Of a DNA stretch of 64,000 nt, positions 16,001-25,155 are shown piece after piece. The translations under genes and the position numbers were made by a program. Origin of the DNA: Gibbsiella quercinecans (lineage in GTDB: Bacteria; Pseudomonadota; Gammaproteobacteria; Enterobacterales; Enterobacteriaceae); contig NZ_CP014136.1 in NCBI RefSeq assembly GCF_002291425.1, positions 4,030,001 to 4,094,000 of the forward strand, written 5' to 3'. The notes beneath the pieces were generated by a model. That model was given only the letters and a program-made list of their open reading frames with translations. It was not told the DNA's origin and did no database searches. Every line of letters starts with the position of its first letter. The first letter of the stretch is position 1.

Positions 16001-17332
16001 ATGACTAAATGCAATGTTCGTAAACTGATTGGCCAACACCCGGTGGTGAACGATCTGGTTAACCTGCAGGAAACCCGTTGGTTCAACCCCCGCTTCACCA
16101 CCCTTGAAGCCGGCCTGCCCTATGTGGGGCTGACGGCCGACGACGTTGCCCAGGCGCATGCTCGCCTGAAGCGTTTTGCGCCTTACCTTGCAGGGGCGTT
16201 TGACGAAACGGCGGCCAGCGGCGGGGTGATTGAGTCTGCGTTGGTGCCAATCCCGGCGATGCAAAAAATGCTTGAACAGCGGTTCGGCGTGCCCATCGCT
16301 GGGAAAATGTGGCTGAAAAAGGACAGCCATTTACCGATCTCTGGCTCGATCAAAGCGCGTGGCGGCATTTATGAAGTGTTGGCGCATGCGGAAAAGCTGG
16401 CGTTGGGCGCCGGGCTGTTAAGCGTTGATGATGACTACAGTAAACTGCTGTCGCCGGCGTTCCGGCGGTTTTTCAACCAGTACAGCATCGCTGTCGGTTC
16501 TACCGGCAATCTGGGGTTATCGATCGGCATCATGAGCGCCCGGCTGGGGTTCAGGGTGACGGTGCATATGTCGGCCGAGGCCAAGCGCTGGAAAAAGGAT
16601 CGGCTGCGTAGCCATGGGGTTGAGGTGGTGGAATACGCGCAGGACTATAGCGTTGCCGTCGAACAGGGGCGCCAGGCGGCGCAAAGCGATCCGAACTGCT
16701 TTTTTATTGATGACGAAAACTCAAAAACGCTTTTTCTTGGCTATGCGGTGGCCGGGGAGCGCCTGAAAGCGCAGTTTCTGCAACGGCAAATCCCCGTGGA
16801 TGCCGCCCACCCGCTGTTTGTTTACCTGCCGTGCGGCGTTGGCGGCGGCCCCGGCGGGGTGGCCTTTGGCCTCAAGCTGGCGTTTGGCGACCACGTGCAC
16901 TGTATTTTTGCTGAGCCGACGCACTCCCCGTGCATGATACTTGGCGTCAGCACCGGGTTGCATGATGCGATTGCCGTGCAGGATCTGGGCATCGACAACC
17001 TGACCGCTGCCGATGGTTTAGCGGTAGGGCGCGCTTCGGGGTTCGTTGGCCGCGCAATGGAACGCTTACTGGATGGGTTTTATACCCTGGATGATCAAAC
17101 CCTGTTCGATATGCTGGGTTGGCTACATCGCGCGGAAAATATTCTGTTGGAGCCTTCGGCGTTAGCCGGCATGGCCGGGCCGCTGCGGGTGCTGGCGGAT
17201 ACGGGCTACCAGGCGATGCACGGCTTTAGCCCGCAACGGTTGGCGAACGCGACCCATTTGGTGTGGGCGACCGGCGGCGGCATGGTGCCGCCGGAAGAAA
17301 TGGCTGCCTATCTGGCTAAAGGGCAACATTAA
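16001..17332 (+). CDS. dsdA: D-serine ammonia-lyase (D-serine dehydratase)
   Basis: A 443-residue PLP enzyme that converts D-serine to pyruvate and ammonia, detoxifying D-serine. It matches E. coli DsdA nearly end to end. The Schiff-base lysine sits in [16 protein letters not shown], the phosphate loop is [11 protein letters not shown], and the glycine-rich [15 protein letters not shown] is present. The frame is open from 15917, but homology begins at the ATG at 16001 ([14 protein letters not shown]), so I use that. The usual partners dsdX (permease) and dsdC (activator) are not next to it; expression is therefore independent of that local pair here. Confidence 0.93.
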   Translation: MTKCNVRKLIGQHPVVNDLVNLQETRWFNPRFTTLEAGLPYVGLTADDVAQAHARLKRFAPYLAGAFDETAASGGVIESALVPIPAMQKMLEQRFGVPIAGKMWLKKDSHLPISGSIKARGGIYEVLAHAEKLALGAGLLSVDDDYSKLLSPAFRRFFNQYSIAVGSTGNLGLSIGIMSARLGFRVTVHMSAEAKRWKKDRLRSHGVEVVEYAQDYSVAVEQGRQAAQSDPNCFFIDDENSKTLFLGYAVAGERLKAQFLQRQIPVDAAHPLFVYLPCGVGGGPGGVAFGLKLAFGDHVHCIFAEPTHSPCMILGVSTGLHDAIAVQDLGIDNLTAADGLAVGRASGFVGRAMERLLDGFYTLDDQTLFDMLGWLHRAENILLEPSALAGMAGPLRVLADTGYQAMHGFSPQRLANATHLVWATGGGMVPPEEMAAYLAKGQH

Positions 17333-17691
17333 GCGATTCCCACCCGTCTTTACTCACTAAACTCAACTCGTTTTTTTCTTTATTGGGGGAATTTCTCTGA
17401 TTATCACCCCCATTGTTTCCCTACGGAAACAATAGCCGAAATAGCACGCTATTGATTGCCAGCGAATAACTTGGCTTTATGATGAAGCCATAAAATAGAA
17501 ATACGGCACAACAAATACCGTTATTAAATATCAGGTATATATTTTTCAATATTCCCTTTGAAAGTATGTGGGCGAATAACGGTTAATTAAATGTGGCTAT
17601 TAATCGCTGGCCGAAAATACGCTATTTAATTAACCCCGGTTAATATGTTGGTTTCTCCAGCCGGCATAATGATGAAAAGTGGAAATTAAGC
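17333..17691. other. intergenic region with a short perfect hairpin
   Basis: A 359-bp AT-rich gap. ATTGTTTCC-CTAC-GGAAACAAT at 17412-17433 forms a 9-bp perfect stem. It has no T run after it on either strand, so it is not a classic terminator; it may be a regulator site or an RNA processing element. Nothing else is recognised. The promoter of the YrdC-like gene must lie in its right half. Confidence 0.5.
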
Positions 17692-18468
17692 ATGAAAGAG
17701 AAAACAATTAATTGGAATGGCGGCATTCAGCAGGAAGCGGTAGATATTTTATCCGGCCACGGCGGTATGATCGTCAGCCCGACCAAAGTGGGCTATATCA
17801 TCATGACCTCGGATGCCGCAGGGCTGGAGCGCAAGTTTGAAGCCAAGCAGCGCAAACGCAATAAACCGGGCGTGGTGCTGTGCGGTTCGCTGGAACAGGT
17901 GAAGGCGCTGGCCCAAATGACGCCGGAAATTGAACGGCTGTATGAACGCCACTGGCAGCAGGACATTTTGCTGGGGTGCATTCTGCCCTGGAAGCCGGAA
18001 GGCAAAGCGCTGATCCCGGATGACGGTAGCCAGGCGTTGATGATGGACGGGCGCGAAACCAGCTGCTTTGTGATTAAGTTCGGCACGCCGGGCGAAAACA
18101 TTGCCCGCACCCTGTGGGAAAAGGGCCGCTTTTCGTTTGCCAGCTCCGCCAACCCCTCCGGCAAAGGCAACCGGGGCCTGGTTGAAGGCATCGGCGAACG
18201 CATTGCCGAGCGGGCGGATTTGATCATCGCCGCCAACGATTACGTTAAATCCATCCAGCCGCACGAATCGGATGAAACCCGTTATGAGCAGGGCGTGATG
18301 GTTTCTCTGGTGGATAAAACCGGCAAGCTGGTGCCGGAACAGCATGGCCAGCGCGGCGTGCTGCCATGCCCGGTGTTGATCCGTAAAGGCCTGCAGGTGA
18401 ACCAGATTATGGCCATAATGAGTGATATTTTCCCAAGCTGGGACTACCGCCACGGGGATTATTACTGA
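17692..18468 (+). CDS. Sua5/YciO/YrdC-like family protein
   Basis: A 258-residue protein with the YrdC fold. Recognisable parts are GGMIVSPTKVGYIIMTSD near the N-terminus, KQRKRNKPGVVLCGS and FASSANPSGKGNRG. These correspond to the nucleotide-binding K-R...N and S-A-N-x-S-G motifs of threonylcarbamoyl-AMP synthases (TsaC/Sua5). It is clearly diverged from tsaC: the entry motif lacks the usual PTET sequence, and the C-terminal ~50 residues are unlike it. It probably binds ATP or carbamoyl-type substrates, but its role is unknown. It is convergent with a LysR gene 13 bp away. Confidence 0.72.
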   Translation: MKEKTINWNGGIQQEAVDILSGHGGMIVSPTKVGYIIMTSDAAGLERKFEAKQRKRNKPGVVLCGSLEQVKALAQMTPEIERLYERHWQQDILLGCILPWKPEGKALIPDDGSQALMMDGRETSCFVIKFGTPGENIARTLWEKGRFSFASSANPSGKGNRGLVEGIGERIAERADLIIAANDYVKSIQPHESDETRYEQGVMVSLVDKTGKLVPEQHGQRGVLPCPVLIRKGLQVNQIMAIMSDIFPSWDYRHGDYY

Positions 18469-18481
18469 TCGGTGCGCCGCG

Positions 18482-19381
18482 TTAGCCCGGCGGCCGCAAG
18501 GCGTGTTGCAGGCTTTCGACAAACAGCCGAATGCGCGGGGCGTTAATGTGCGCCTTTTTAAACAGTACGCAGGATTTGTAGGTGTCCATCTGCCACTGCG
18601 GCAGCAGCCGCACAATATCGCCTTTGTGCACATATTCATCGGCGATATAGGCTGGCAGATAGGCAATGCCCAGGCTGCTCAGCGCGGCGTTTAACAGCGC
18701 CGTGCTGTTGTTGGCGCGCAGGCGGCAGCGCACTTCAATCGTCTGTTTGTGTTTGTCCTTGCGAAAGGGCAACGCGATGGTGTGGGCGTTGCCGCGGAAC
18801 AGCAGGTAATCGTGGTGGGGCAATTCATCCGGGTGGGTGATGGCCGGGCGCTGCTGCAGGTATTTTTCGCTGGCGTACAGGCCCCACTCAATGTCCATCA
18901 GGGGTTTAAACGCATCGTCGGCGGGTAATTCGCGGCTAATGGCAACCGCCACGTCGTAATTTTCGGCATCAATATTAATCGGGCGATCGGTTAAATCCAG
19001 ATCGACGCTAATGTGGATGTTTTGCTTAATAAATTGATTAATCACCGGCATTACGCACTGGGTGCCAAAGGTGACCGGCGCGGCAACGCGCAGGCTGCCG
19101 ATGGGATCTTCATGAATCTGGCGGATAAACTGTTCGGCGTTTTTTATTTCATTCAGAATACGGTAGCAATATTGATAATAAGTTAGCCCAATCTCCGTTA
19201 CCTGAATTTTCCTGGTGGTGCGTTGCAACAGTTTGGCGCCCAGATTGATTTCAAGCTGGCTGATCTCTTTGCTAACCGAAGACTTGGCAATATTAAGCTG
19301 GTTTGCGGCCTCGGTGTAGCTTAAGGTTTCGACCACTTTGGCAAAAACCATCATGGCGGTCAGGTTATCAAGTTTATTCAC
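18482..19381 (-). CDS. LysR-family transcriptional regulator
   Basis: A 299-residue LysR-type regulator of the DsdC-unlike, AaeR/PtxR/CrgA-style branch (NKLDNLTAMMVFAKVVETLS; SYTEAANQLNIAKSSVSKEI). It has an effector domain from about residue 90. I choose a GTG start at 19381. AAGGAG lies five bases upstream, and the codon overlaps the TGA stop of the preceding gene (GTGA), an arrangement that couples their translation. Without this choice the frame would run 57 codons into the upstream gene. Being in one transcript with the 187-residue protein suggests they act on the same process. Confidence 0.85.
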   Translation of the reverse strand: MNKLDNLTAMMVFAKVVETLSYTEAANQLNIAKSSVSKEISQLEINLGAKLLQRTTRKIQVTEIGLTYYQYCYRILNEIKNAEQFIRQIHEDPIGSLRVAAPVTFGTQCVMPVINQFIKQNIHISVDLDLTDRPINIDAENYDVAVAISRELPADDAFKPLMDIEWGLYASEKYLQQRPAITHPDELPHHDYLLFRGNAHTIALPFRKDKHKQTIEVRCRLRANNSTALLNAALSSLGIAYLPAYIADEYVHKGDIVRLLPQWQMDTYKSCVLFKKAHINAPRIRLFVESLQHALRPPG

Positions 19382-19941
19382 TGTTGCTCCTTGTTGGCCG
19401 CCAGCTGTGCAATGCTGGCCAGCATCCGCCGCCTGATCAGCCCGCTCACCGGGCGGATCAGGTACCAATAGGGCGTAAATTTGCGCACGCTGGCCCGGTC
19501 TGGGCAGAATACACGCGTTTCGGTGAAAAGGCGCGTTTGCCCATCTCCCCATGCTTCAGCGGTAAACCCCAGCACCAGTTTGGCCACGCCTGGCTCATTG
19601 TAAGCGCAAAAAGCGTCCCCGCCGTCAATGGCTACCAGCCCATAGTCTGCATGCCAAAACCGCCCGATCAGGCCAAACACCAATTCACTATGATCCTGTT
19701 GTTCCAACAGGGTGAAGTTGTGCATGCCAAATGCCTGCGGCAGAGGGCGCGGTGCGGCTTGCAGGCGCGCAAACACCCGCATGGGCAACTCACGCAGGGA
19801 AATCATTCGGCGGAAAAATGCATCGCTCTCAGGCCGGTAATCCTTCGCGGCGGCCATCACCGCGGTTGGTGAGGCGGCGATAACCAGAGAATGCCGCTCA
19901 CGAAATTGGTAATCGGGCAAATAGTTGTCGATCAACAGCAT
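19378..19941 (-). CDS. uncharacterised protein, possible SRPBCC/START-like fold
   Basis: A 187-residue soluble protein I do not recognise with certainty. The pattern of a short N-terminal helix, alternating strands (HNFTLLEQQDHSELVFGLIG; GVAKLVLGFTAEAWGDGQTR; LFTETRVFCPD) and a long C-terminal basic helix (WYLIRPVSGLIRRRMLASIA) resembles small SRPBCC ligand-binding proteins. It lies 59 bp after the ChuY-like gene on the same strand and overlaps the LysR start by four bases. It may therefore belong to an operon with ChuW/ChuY, although no haem motif is visible. Confidence 0.6.
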   Translation of the reverse strand: MLLIDNYLPDYQFRERHSLVIAASPTAVMAAAKDYRPESDAFFRRMISLRELPMRVFARLQAAPRPLPQAFGMHNFTLLEQQDHSELVFGLIGRFWHADYGLVAIDGGDAFCAYNEPGVAKLVLGFTAEAWGDGQTRLFTETRVFCPDRASVRKFTPYWYLIRPVSGLIRRRMLASIAQLAANKEQQ

Positions 19942-20000
19942 GCAGCAGCCTATCTGTAAGGGACTGGGGGCATAATCACCGCGAAGGAAACTCGCCCAGG

Positions 20001-20636
20001 TTAAAACCGTTGCGGCATGGCCAGCGTTGGGTCGATCACGGCGTAGATCTGGCCGTAGGCCGCGTCATCGTCGATGATCTGGTAAATGTGGCGCGCAACG
20101 TCTGCGCGGTGGACCAGCCCGTGGGCTTCCCCTCGCTGCCGTACGGCCTGGCCGCTGGCGGAGCCGTTTTTCAGGCCGCCCGGGCGCAGTATGCACCAGG
20201 CCAGGCTGCTGGTTTGTAACCAGCTTTCCGCCAGCGATTTTTCCCGCACCGCGTGGCCGAAGGCCTGACGGGCGCGCGGCGACAACGAAGGCCAACTGTC
20301 GCCGCAGCCGATGGAGGTCACCAGCAGCATATGGCTAAGGCCGCAACGCGTTGCGGTGTCGATGATCAGCCGGTTCCCGGCATAGTCGGCTTCGGCGCTG
20401 CCCAACGTGGAAACGATACGCGCCTGCGGCCCGGCGGCACGGCAGGCGCGCTCGACGCTGGCGGCGTCCAGCGCATCGCCTTCTACTACGGCCAGGCCCA
20501 GTTCGCGCAGGGTTTGCGCCTGTTCGGCATTGCGCACCAGCGCCGTCATCGAACGCTGTTCCTGCAGGCCCAGCGCCACCAGTTCACGGCCAACGCCGCT
20601 CGCGCCGCCAAAAATCAGCCATGGATGCTTGATCAT
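20001..20636 (-). CDS. chuY: NAD(P)H-binding protein, ChuY-like (anaerobilin reductase)
   Basis: A 211-residue short-chain reductase-like protein with an N-terminal Rossmann motif (WLIFGGASGVGRELV, residues 6-20) and the NAD(P)-binding/NmrA-like core (STLGSAEADYAGNRLIIDTA, WCILRPGGL). It lies 62 bp downstream of the ChuW-type radical SAM gene on the same strand. In enterohaemorrhagic E. coli, ChuY is a reductase of this size and fold encoded beside ChuW, and acts on anaerobilin, the linear tetrapyrrole made by ChuW. The assignment rests on fold, length and neighbour; the fold alone would only give an NAD(P)-dependent reductase. Confidence 0.65.
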   Translation of the reverse strand: MIKHPWLIFGGASGVGRELVALGLQEQRSMTALVRNAEQAQTLRELGLAVVEGDALDAASVERACRAAGPQARIVSTLGSAEADYAGNRLIIDTATRCGLSHMLLVTSIGCGDSWPSLSPRARQAFGHAVREKSLAESWLQTSSLAWCILRPGGLKNGSASGQAVRQRGEAHGLVHRADVARHIYQIIDDDAAYGQIYAVIDPTLAMPQRF

Positions 20637-20698
20637 AAATTTACTTTCCGTTTGTCAAAGCGGTTAAAGGGCTGGCGGCGTTGGCGTGAAGGTTATCG

Positions 20699-22042
20699 CT
20701 AGGCTGCCGCCTGCGGTAACAATAACTGTGGGATGAGCGTTTGCAAAGCCTGCAACAGGTTACTGGCCCAAAAACGGCCGTCCGGCGTCAGGTGGAAACG
20801 CGAGCCGTTTAACCGCAGCAGGCCACGCTGTTGCCATTGTTCCAGCAACGGCAACAACGGCGCCGGGTTATCCAGCACCTGCAGCAGATCGCAGAACCCG
20901 CTGTCGATCCCGCCTTGCAACGCCAGCCGCCAACGGTAGTCAGGGCTGGCCGGCGTCATCATGGCGATGGGCTTGCGCCCGTTGGCGAGGGCCTGCGCAT
21001 AGCCTTCCAGATTGCGCGCCATCATATAGGATTGCCCGGCCACGCTGCCGCCGGCGCTGCTGCCGAGCGCCAGATAGTCCGCCCCCTGTTTGATCAGCAG
21101 GTTGTATAGATTGCGCTCGCGACTATGGCGCGCCCAGTGGCTGTTGCTGAGCTGGCGCCAGTTTTCATCCGCCAGGAATTTTTCCCCCATCAGGTACAAA
21201 TCGCGGTTGTGGTCAACGGCGGGCAACGCCACGCGCTGGTTTTCCACCGCTTTGGCCAGCAGCGTATTCGGCAACAGATTGAGCGCGTACAGATCGACGC
21301 CATCCAACGGCAGATCGCGGACGATCGCCAGATCTTCCCGCCAGCTTGCAACCGTTTGATCCGGCAGGCCGAACATCAGATCGCAAATGATCGCCGCGCG
21401 ATCGCGCAGCCCTAAGCGGGTGATGAAATCTATTGCCTCCTGGCGGTTGGCGCGCCGCCCCAGGCGCTGGCGCACGCGGGTATCAAAGGTTTGGATACCA
21501 ATGGAAAAACGGTTGGCGCCAGCTTCCAGGCAGGCATCGATGCGCTCGTCGTCAAAGTTGAAAATCCGGCCTTCCACCGTAATTTCACAGTCTGCCGCCA
21601 GCGGCAAACTTTGGCGCAAGGTGCTGATGATCCGATGCAACTGCCGGGCGCTTAGCGCAGAGGGCGTACCGCCACCAAAATAAATGGCGTGTATTGGCGC
21701 AGATTGGTGCAACGTGCTGCCGGCTTCCAACGCCAATTCTTGCAGCAGCATGTCGCAATATTCCGCGATTGCCTGTTCTTCGAGCTTGTTCTGATAGAAG
21801 CCACAGAATTTGCACTGCGTGGCGCAAAACGGAATGTGTACGTACAGCAGGCGCTTGTTGCCGGTGATGGCCGTGGCCGTCAGGCTTCGCCAGGCGGCAT
21901 CGATCTCTTCGGCGGGCAACGGTTTTTGTTGGCGCCACGGCATGGTGGCCCAGCGCCCGCGGAAGGGTAACCCGTCTTCAGCAGCAAAGAAGGATGAAAG
22001 CTCAAGAGACATAAGTGGCGTATTCCTCATCTGGGCACCCAT
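20699..22042 (-). CDS. chuW: anaerobic haem degradation radical SAM methyltransferase, ChuW/HutW type
   Basis: A 447-residue member of the HemN-like radical SAM group. The 4Fe-4S motif C-x3-C-x2-C is CATQCKFC (C73, C77, C80). Next come IYFGGGTPSALSARQ (SAM binding) and FSIGIQTFDTRVRQRLGR (HemN-type). The N-terminus (LSSFFAAEDGLPFRGRW) is that of HutW/ChuW rather than coproporphyrinogen oxidase. The enzyme opens haem without oxygen, releasing iron and anaerobilin. Start is uncertain: ATGs at 22042, 22030 and 22012 are possible. No haem receptor or hmu/chu transport genes are in the window. An AT-rich stretch upstream (22060-22080) partly resembles a Fur half-site (TTTTCATTAGC), too weak to rely on. 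Confidence 0.83.
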   Translation of the reverse strand: MGAQMRNTPLMSLELSSFFAAEDGLPFRGRWATMPWRQQKPLPAEEIDAAWRSLTATAITGNKRLLYVHIPFCATQCKFCGFYQNKLEEQAIAEYCDMLLQELALEAGSTLHQSAPIHAIYFGGGTPSALSARQLHRIISTLRQSLPLAADCEITVEGRIFNFDDERIDACLEAGANRFSIGIQTFDTRVRQRLGRRANRQEAIDFITRLGLRDRAAIICDLMFGLPDQTVASWREDLAIVRDLPLDGVDLYALNLLPNTLLAKAVENQRVALPAVDHNRDLYLMGEKFLADENWRQLSNSHWARHSRERNLYNLLIKQGADYLALGSSAGGSVAGQSYMMARNLEGYAQALANGRKPIAMMTPASPDYRWRLALQGGIDSGFCDLLQVLDNPAPLLPLLEQWQQRGLLRLNGSRFHLTPDGRFWASNLLQALQTLIPQLLLPQAAA

Positions 22043-22252
22043 CGTTACGGGGTGAACGCTAATGAAAATAAAACGTATTTACACGAATTGAATGAGGCTG
22101 AGCATAGTACAACTCCGTCTGCGGAGAATTGATGCACGTCAGGTGGGGAAAGGGCTAAATGGCGGGAAACGGTGAAGATAAATGAAATTTTGTAACTGCC
22201 GCCGGGCGGCGCTGCCAACGCTGGGCGCAGGCTGCCGCGCCCGGCGTGTTCG

Positions 22253-22963
22253 TTACAGCATTTTGTTGCGCTTCATGTAGTACTTCACCTGATATTCGCT
22301 CGGGTTCATATACATGATGGAAAAATCCAGGTACTCCCCGCTGGTGGACAGCGAAAGGGAGGTGAGTTGCAGCAACAGCGCCCCCTCTTTGAGCTTTAAC
22401 TGGTGCGCATAGGGCTCGGCCGCCAGCACCGGGGTAAAGGTCTCAATGCAGCCATCAATGGTGATGCCGCACTGGTTCTCGATATAGTCAAATTTGGAGC
22501 CGCACATATAGTGCAGTGAAAGCGTGGGGAACAGCCTGACCGGCATATAGCTGTCTTCCACCATATAGGGTTTGCCGTCCACGTGGCGAATGCGCTGGAA
22601 ATAATACACCTGTTCGTTGGCCTTGATGCGCAACTGGCGCGCAATGGCCGGCGGCGCCAGCCGCACGCAAAACTGTACCACTTCATTCGTCACTACCCTG
22701 TCAATCTGCTTCATATGTTCAGCGAAGCTGTTTAAGCCGTGGGTGTCGTGTTGTAAATCCTTTTGCAGAATGTAGGTGCCGCTACCGTGCCGGCGATCGA
22801 GCATGCCCTCGCCGACCAGGATGTTAATCGCCTTGCGCAACGTGCTGCGTGAAACACTGATTTCCTGCGCCAGTATCAGCTCGCCGGGCAGCGCATCGCC
22901 CACTTTAAACTCTTCCGAATTAATACGTGCGCGCAGCTTTTGCGCTATCAACCTGTAAATCAC
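22253..22963 (-). CDS. GntR-family regulator, HutC/UTRA subfamily
   Basis: A 236-residue repressor with an N-terminal winged HTH (residues 1-68; GDALPGELILAQEISVSRST, LRKAINILVGEGMLDRRHGS) and a C-terminal UTRA ligand domain (about 90-232). Members usually sense sugars or sugar phosphates. It starts 345 bp from the divergent GH13 gene, so its ligand is likely a sugar linked to that enzyme. A palindrome GTATAC (23073-23078) in the shared gap fits GntR-type operators, but is short. Confidence 0.85.
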   Translation of the reverse strand: MIYRLIAQKLRARINSEEFKVGDALPGELILAQEISVSRSTLRKAINILVGEGMLDRRHGSGTYILQKDLQHDTHGLNSFAEHMKQIDRVVTNEVVQFCVRLAPPAIARQLRIKANEQVYYFQRIRHVDGKPYMVEDSYMPVRLFPTLSLHYMCGSKFDYIENQCGITIDGCIETFTPVLAAEPYAHQLKLKEGALLLQLTSLSLSTSGEYLDFSIMYMNPSEYQVKYYMKRNKML

Positions 22964-23308
22964 TTTTAAACCTCTTATTCATTCACGTCGCGGCATTAGC
23001 CGCCATGATGATTCGTATAATTCATTGAGTAATCTTTTATTTTTCTAACGAAAAATGGGTTATGGAATAAACGTATACAAATTAGCTAACAAGTAGACAT
23101 CTTATCGCCGGATTTTTAATTGATATCGCTCACAAATTTCGCGCGCTGCCGGCGCAGGAAAAAAGGGCGGGGATTACCTTGCCATTAAGGCCTGTTCAAC
23201 CGCTGCAAATCACTCTGGGCAGCGGCATACCGGCAAAGAATATGTGGGTTAAGCCTGCCAGTAATGGCGGAAAATGTCCTATTTTTAGTCCGTTAGCGAG
23301 ATAAAAAA
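22964..23308. promoter_or_regulatory. divergent control region between gntR-type and GH13 genes
   Basis: A 345-bp gap with an AT-rich centre (about 23000-23110) that should contain both promoters. GTATAC at 23073-23078 is a candidate GntR-family operator core. No other site is clear. Confidence 0.35.
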
Positions 23309-25114
23309 ATGAGTAACTTCCCCAAGAAACATTCAGTGTTACGCCAAGGCTGCTTATCAGCCGCGCTGATGATGGCAATGCTGGGTCAGCAGGCGCTGGC
23401 CGCAAACACGGAGGAGACGATGGCAAACACCACAGCAGTTCAGCCAATGCATAATGAGGCCGCCTGGTGGAAAGAAGCGGTGGTCTATCAGGTTTACCCC
23501 CGTTCATTCAACGATAGCAACGGTGACGGCATCGGCGATCTGAACGGCATTACGGAAAAGCTCGATTACCTGAAAACGTTGGGGGTTAACGTTATCTGGC
23601 TGAGCCCGCACTTTGATTCGCCTAATGCGGACAACGGTTATGACATCCGTGACTACCGCAAGGTGATGAAAGAATTCGGCACCATGGCGGATTTTGATCG
23701 CCTGATGGCGGAAGTGAAAAAACGCGATATGCGGTTGATTATCGATCTGGTGGTCAACCATACCAGCGATGAGCACCAGTGGTTTGTGGAAAGCCGCAAG
23801 GCCAAAGACAACCCGTATCGTGATTTCTACATCTGGCGCGATGGGCACGACGGCAAAGCGCCGAATAACTACCCTTCGTTTTTCAGCGGTTCAGCCTGGA
23901 CGCGGGATGCGCAAACCGGCCAATACTATTTGCATTATTTTGCCAGCAAACAGCCGGATCTCAACTGGGAGAACCCAAAGGTGCGGCAAGGGGTGTATGA
24001 CATTATGCGCTTCTGGCTGGACAAGGGCGTTTCCGGCTTCCGCATGGATGTGATTCCGTTTATTTCCAAACAGCCGGGCCTGCCCGATCTGCCCGCCGCG
24101 GCATTGGCGCACCCGGAATATGTGTTCGCCAACGGGCCGCATATTCACCAATACCTGCAGGAAATGAACCGCGAAGTGTTGTCCCATTATGACACCATGA
24201 CCGTGGGCGAAGCGTTTGGCGTCACCACCGAACAGGCGAAGAAATTTACCGATCCGCAGCGCCATGAACTGAACATGCTGTTTAATTTTGATCTGGTGCG
24301 GATGGATCGTGATGGTTGGCGTAAAACCGACTGGACGTTGCCGCAGCTTAAAGCGACCTACGCCAAAATCGACAGTGGCTCTGGGGCGAACGGCTGGAAC
24401 ACCAGCTTCCTGAGCAACCACGACAACCCACGCGCCGTCTCGCACTTTGGCGACGATAGCCCGCGCTGGCGAGTGGCCTCGGCCAAGGCGCTGGCGACGA
24501 TGATGCTGACGCAGCGCGCAACGCCGTTTCTTTACCAGGGGGACGAGTTGGGCATGACCAACTACCCGTTCCAGCGGGTGGAGGATTTTGAAGACGTTGA
24601 GATCAGGGGGCAATGGCGTGACCTGGTGGCCACCGGTAAAGTGCTGGCGCAGGAATACCTGCAGAATGTTCGGCAGACCAGCCGTGATAATGCGCGCACG
24701 CCGATGCAGTGGAACACCGAAGCCAATGGCGGCTTCACCACCGGCAAGCCGTGGCTGGCGGTTAACCCTAACTATGCGCAGATCAATGCCGCCGCCCAGC
24801 AGCACGATCCGGATTCCGTCTATAACTATCACCGCCGCCTGATTGCCCTGCGCAGCCAAACGCCGGCGCTGATCTACGGCGAATTCAAGGATATCGATCC
24901 TGCCAACGCCCAGGTATTTGCCTATACCCGCACCCTGGGCGATCAGCGCTATCTGGTGGTGATTAACTTCAGCGAGCAGCCGCTGAAATACGCCTTGCCG
25001 GCTGGGATCACGATTAATGCGATCAAGCTGGACAGCGGTGCTGGCCGCGCGGTGGCGCAAGGCGCCGCGCAACTGGAACTCCAGCCGTGGCAGGCGTCGA
25101 TTTACCAACTGTAA
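23309..25114 (+). CDS. exported GH13 alpha-glucosidase / sucrose-isomerase-like enzyme
   Basis: A 601-residue GH13 subfamily-31 enzyme with a signal peptide (LSAALMMAMLGQQALA, cleavage near residue 32), so it is periplasmic or secreted. Catalytic residues are in place: nucleophile D247 (GFRMDVIP), acid/base E301 (VGEAFG) and transition-state D372 (SNHDNPRAV). Oligo-1,6-glucosidases of this group are normally cytoplasmic, whereas export is typical of sucrose isomerases. Residues 331-335 read RMDRD, one change from the RLDRD product-specificity motif of isomaltulose synthases, but the region after the nucleophile (ISKQPGLPDL) is more hydrolase-like. It could hydrolyse or isomerise sucrose or related sugars. 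It is divergent from a GntR repressor. Confidence 0.83.
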   Translation: MSNFPKKHSVLRQGCLSAALMMAMLGQQALAANTEETMANTTAVQPMHNEAAWWKEAVVYQVYPRSFNDSNGDGIGDLNGITEKLDYLKTLGVNVIWLSPHFDSPNADNGYDIRDYRKVMKEFGTMADFDRLMAEVKKRDMRLIIDLVVNHTSDEHQWFVESRKAKDNPYRDFYIWRDGHDGKAPNNYPSFFSGSAWTRDAQTGQYYLHYFASKQPDLNWENPKVRQGVYDIMRFWLDKGVSGFRMDVIPFISKQPGLPDLPAAALAHPEYVFANGPHIHQYLQEMNREVLSHYDTMTVGEAFGVTTEQAKKFTDPQRHELNMLFNFDLVRMDRDGWRKTDWTLPQLKATYAKIDSGSGANGWNTSFLSNHDNPRAVSHFGDDSPRWRVASAKALATMMLTQRATPFLYQGDELGMTNYPFQRVEDFEDVEIRGQWRDLVATGKVLAQEYLQNVRQTSRDNARTPMQWNTEANGGFTTGKPWLAVNPNYAQINAAAQQHDPDSVYNYHRRLIALRSQTPALIYGEFKDIDPANAQVFAYTRTLGDQRYLVVINFSEQPLKYALPAGITINAIKLDSGAGRAVAQGAAQLELQPWQASIYQL

Positions 25115-25155
25115 GCGTTCGTTGTTGCAGGGTGCCGCCGGCCGCGCGCCGGCGG

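Noticed and set aside
17412..17433. rho-independent terminator after dsdA
   Set aside because: The 9-bp stem is perfect but no T run follows on either strand, so it is listed only as a hairpin.
22060..22080. Fur box upstream of chuW
   Set aside because: Only one half resembles the consensus; too weak to list as a site.
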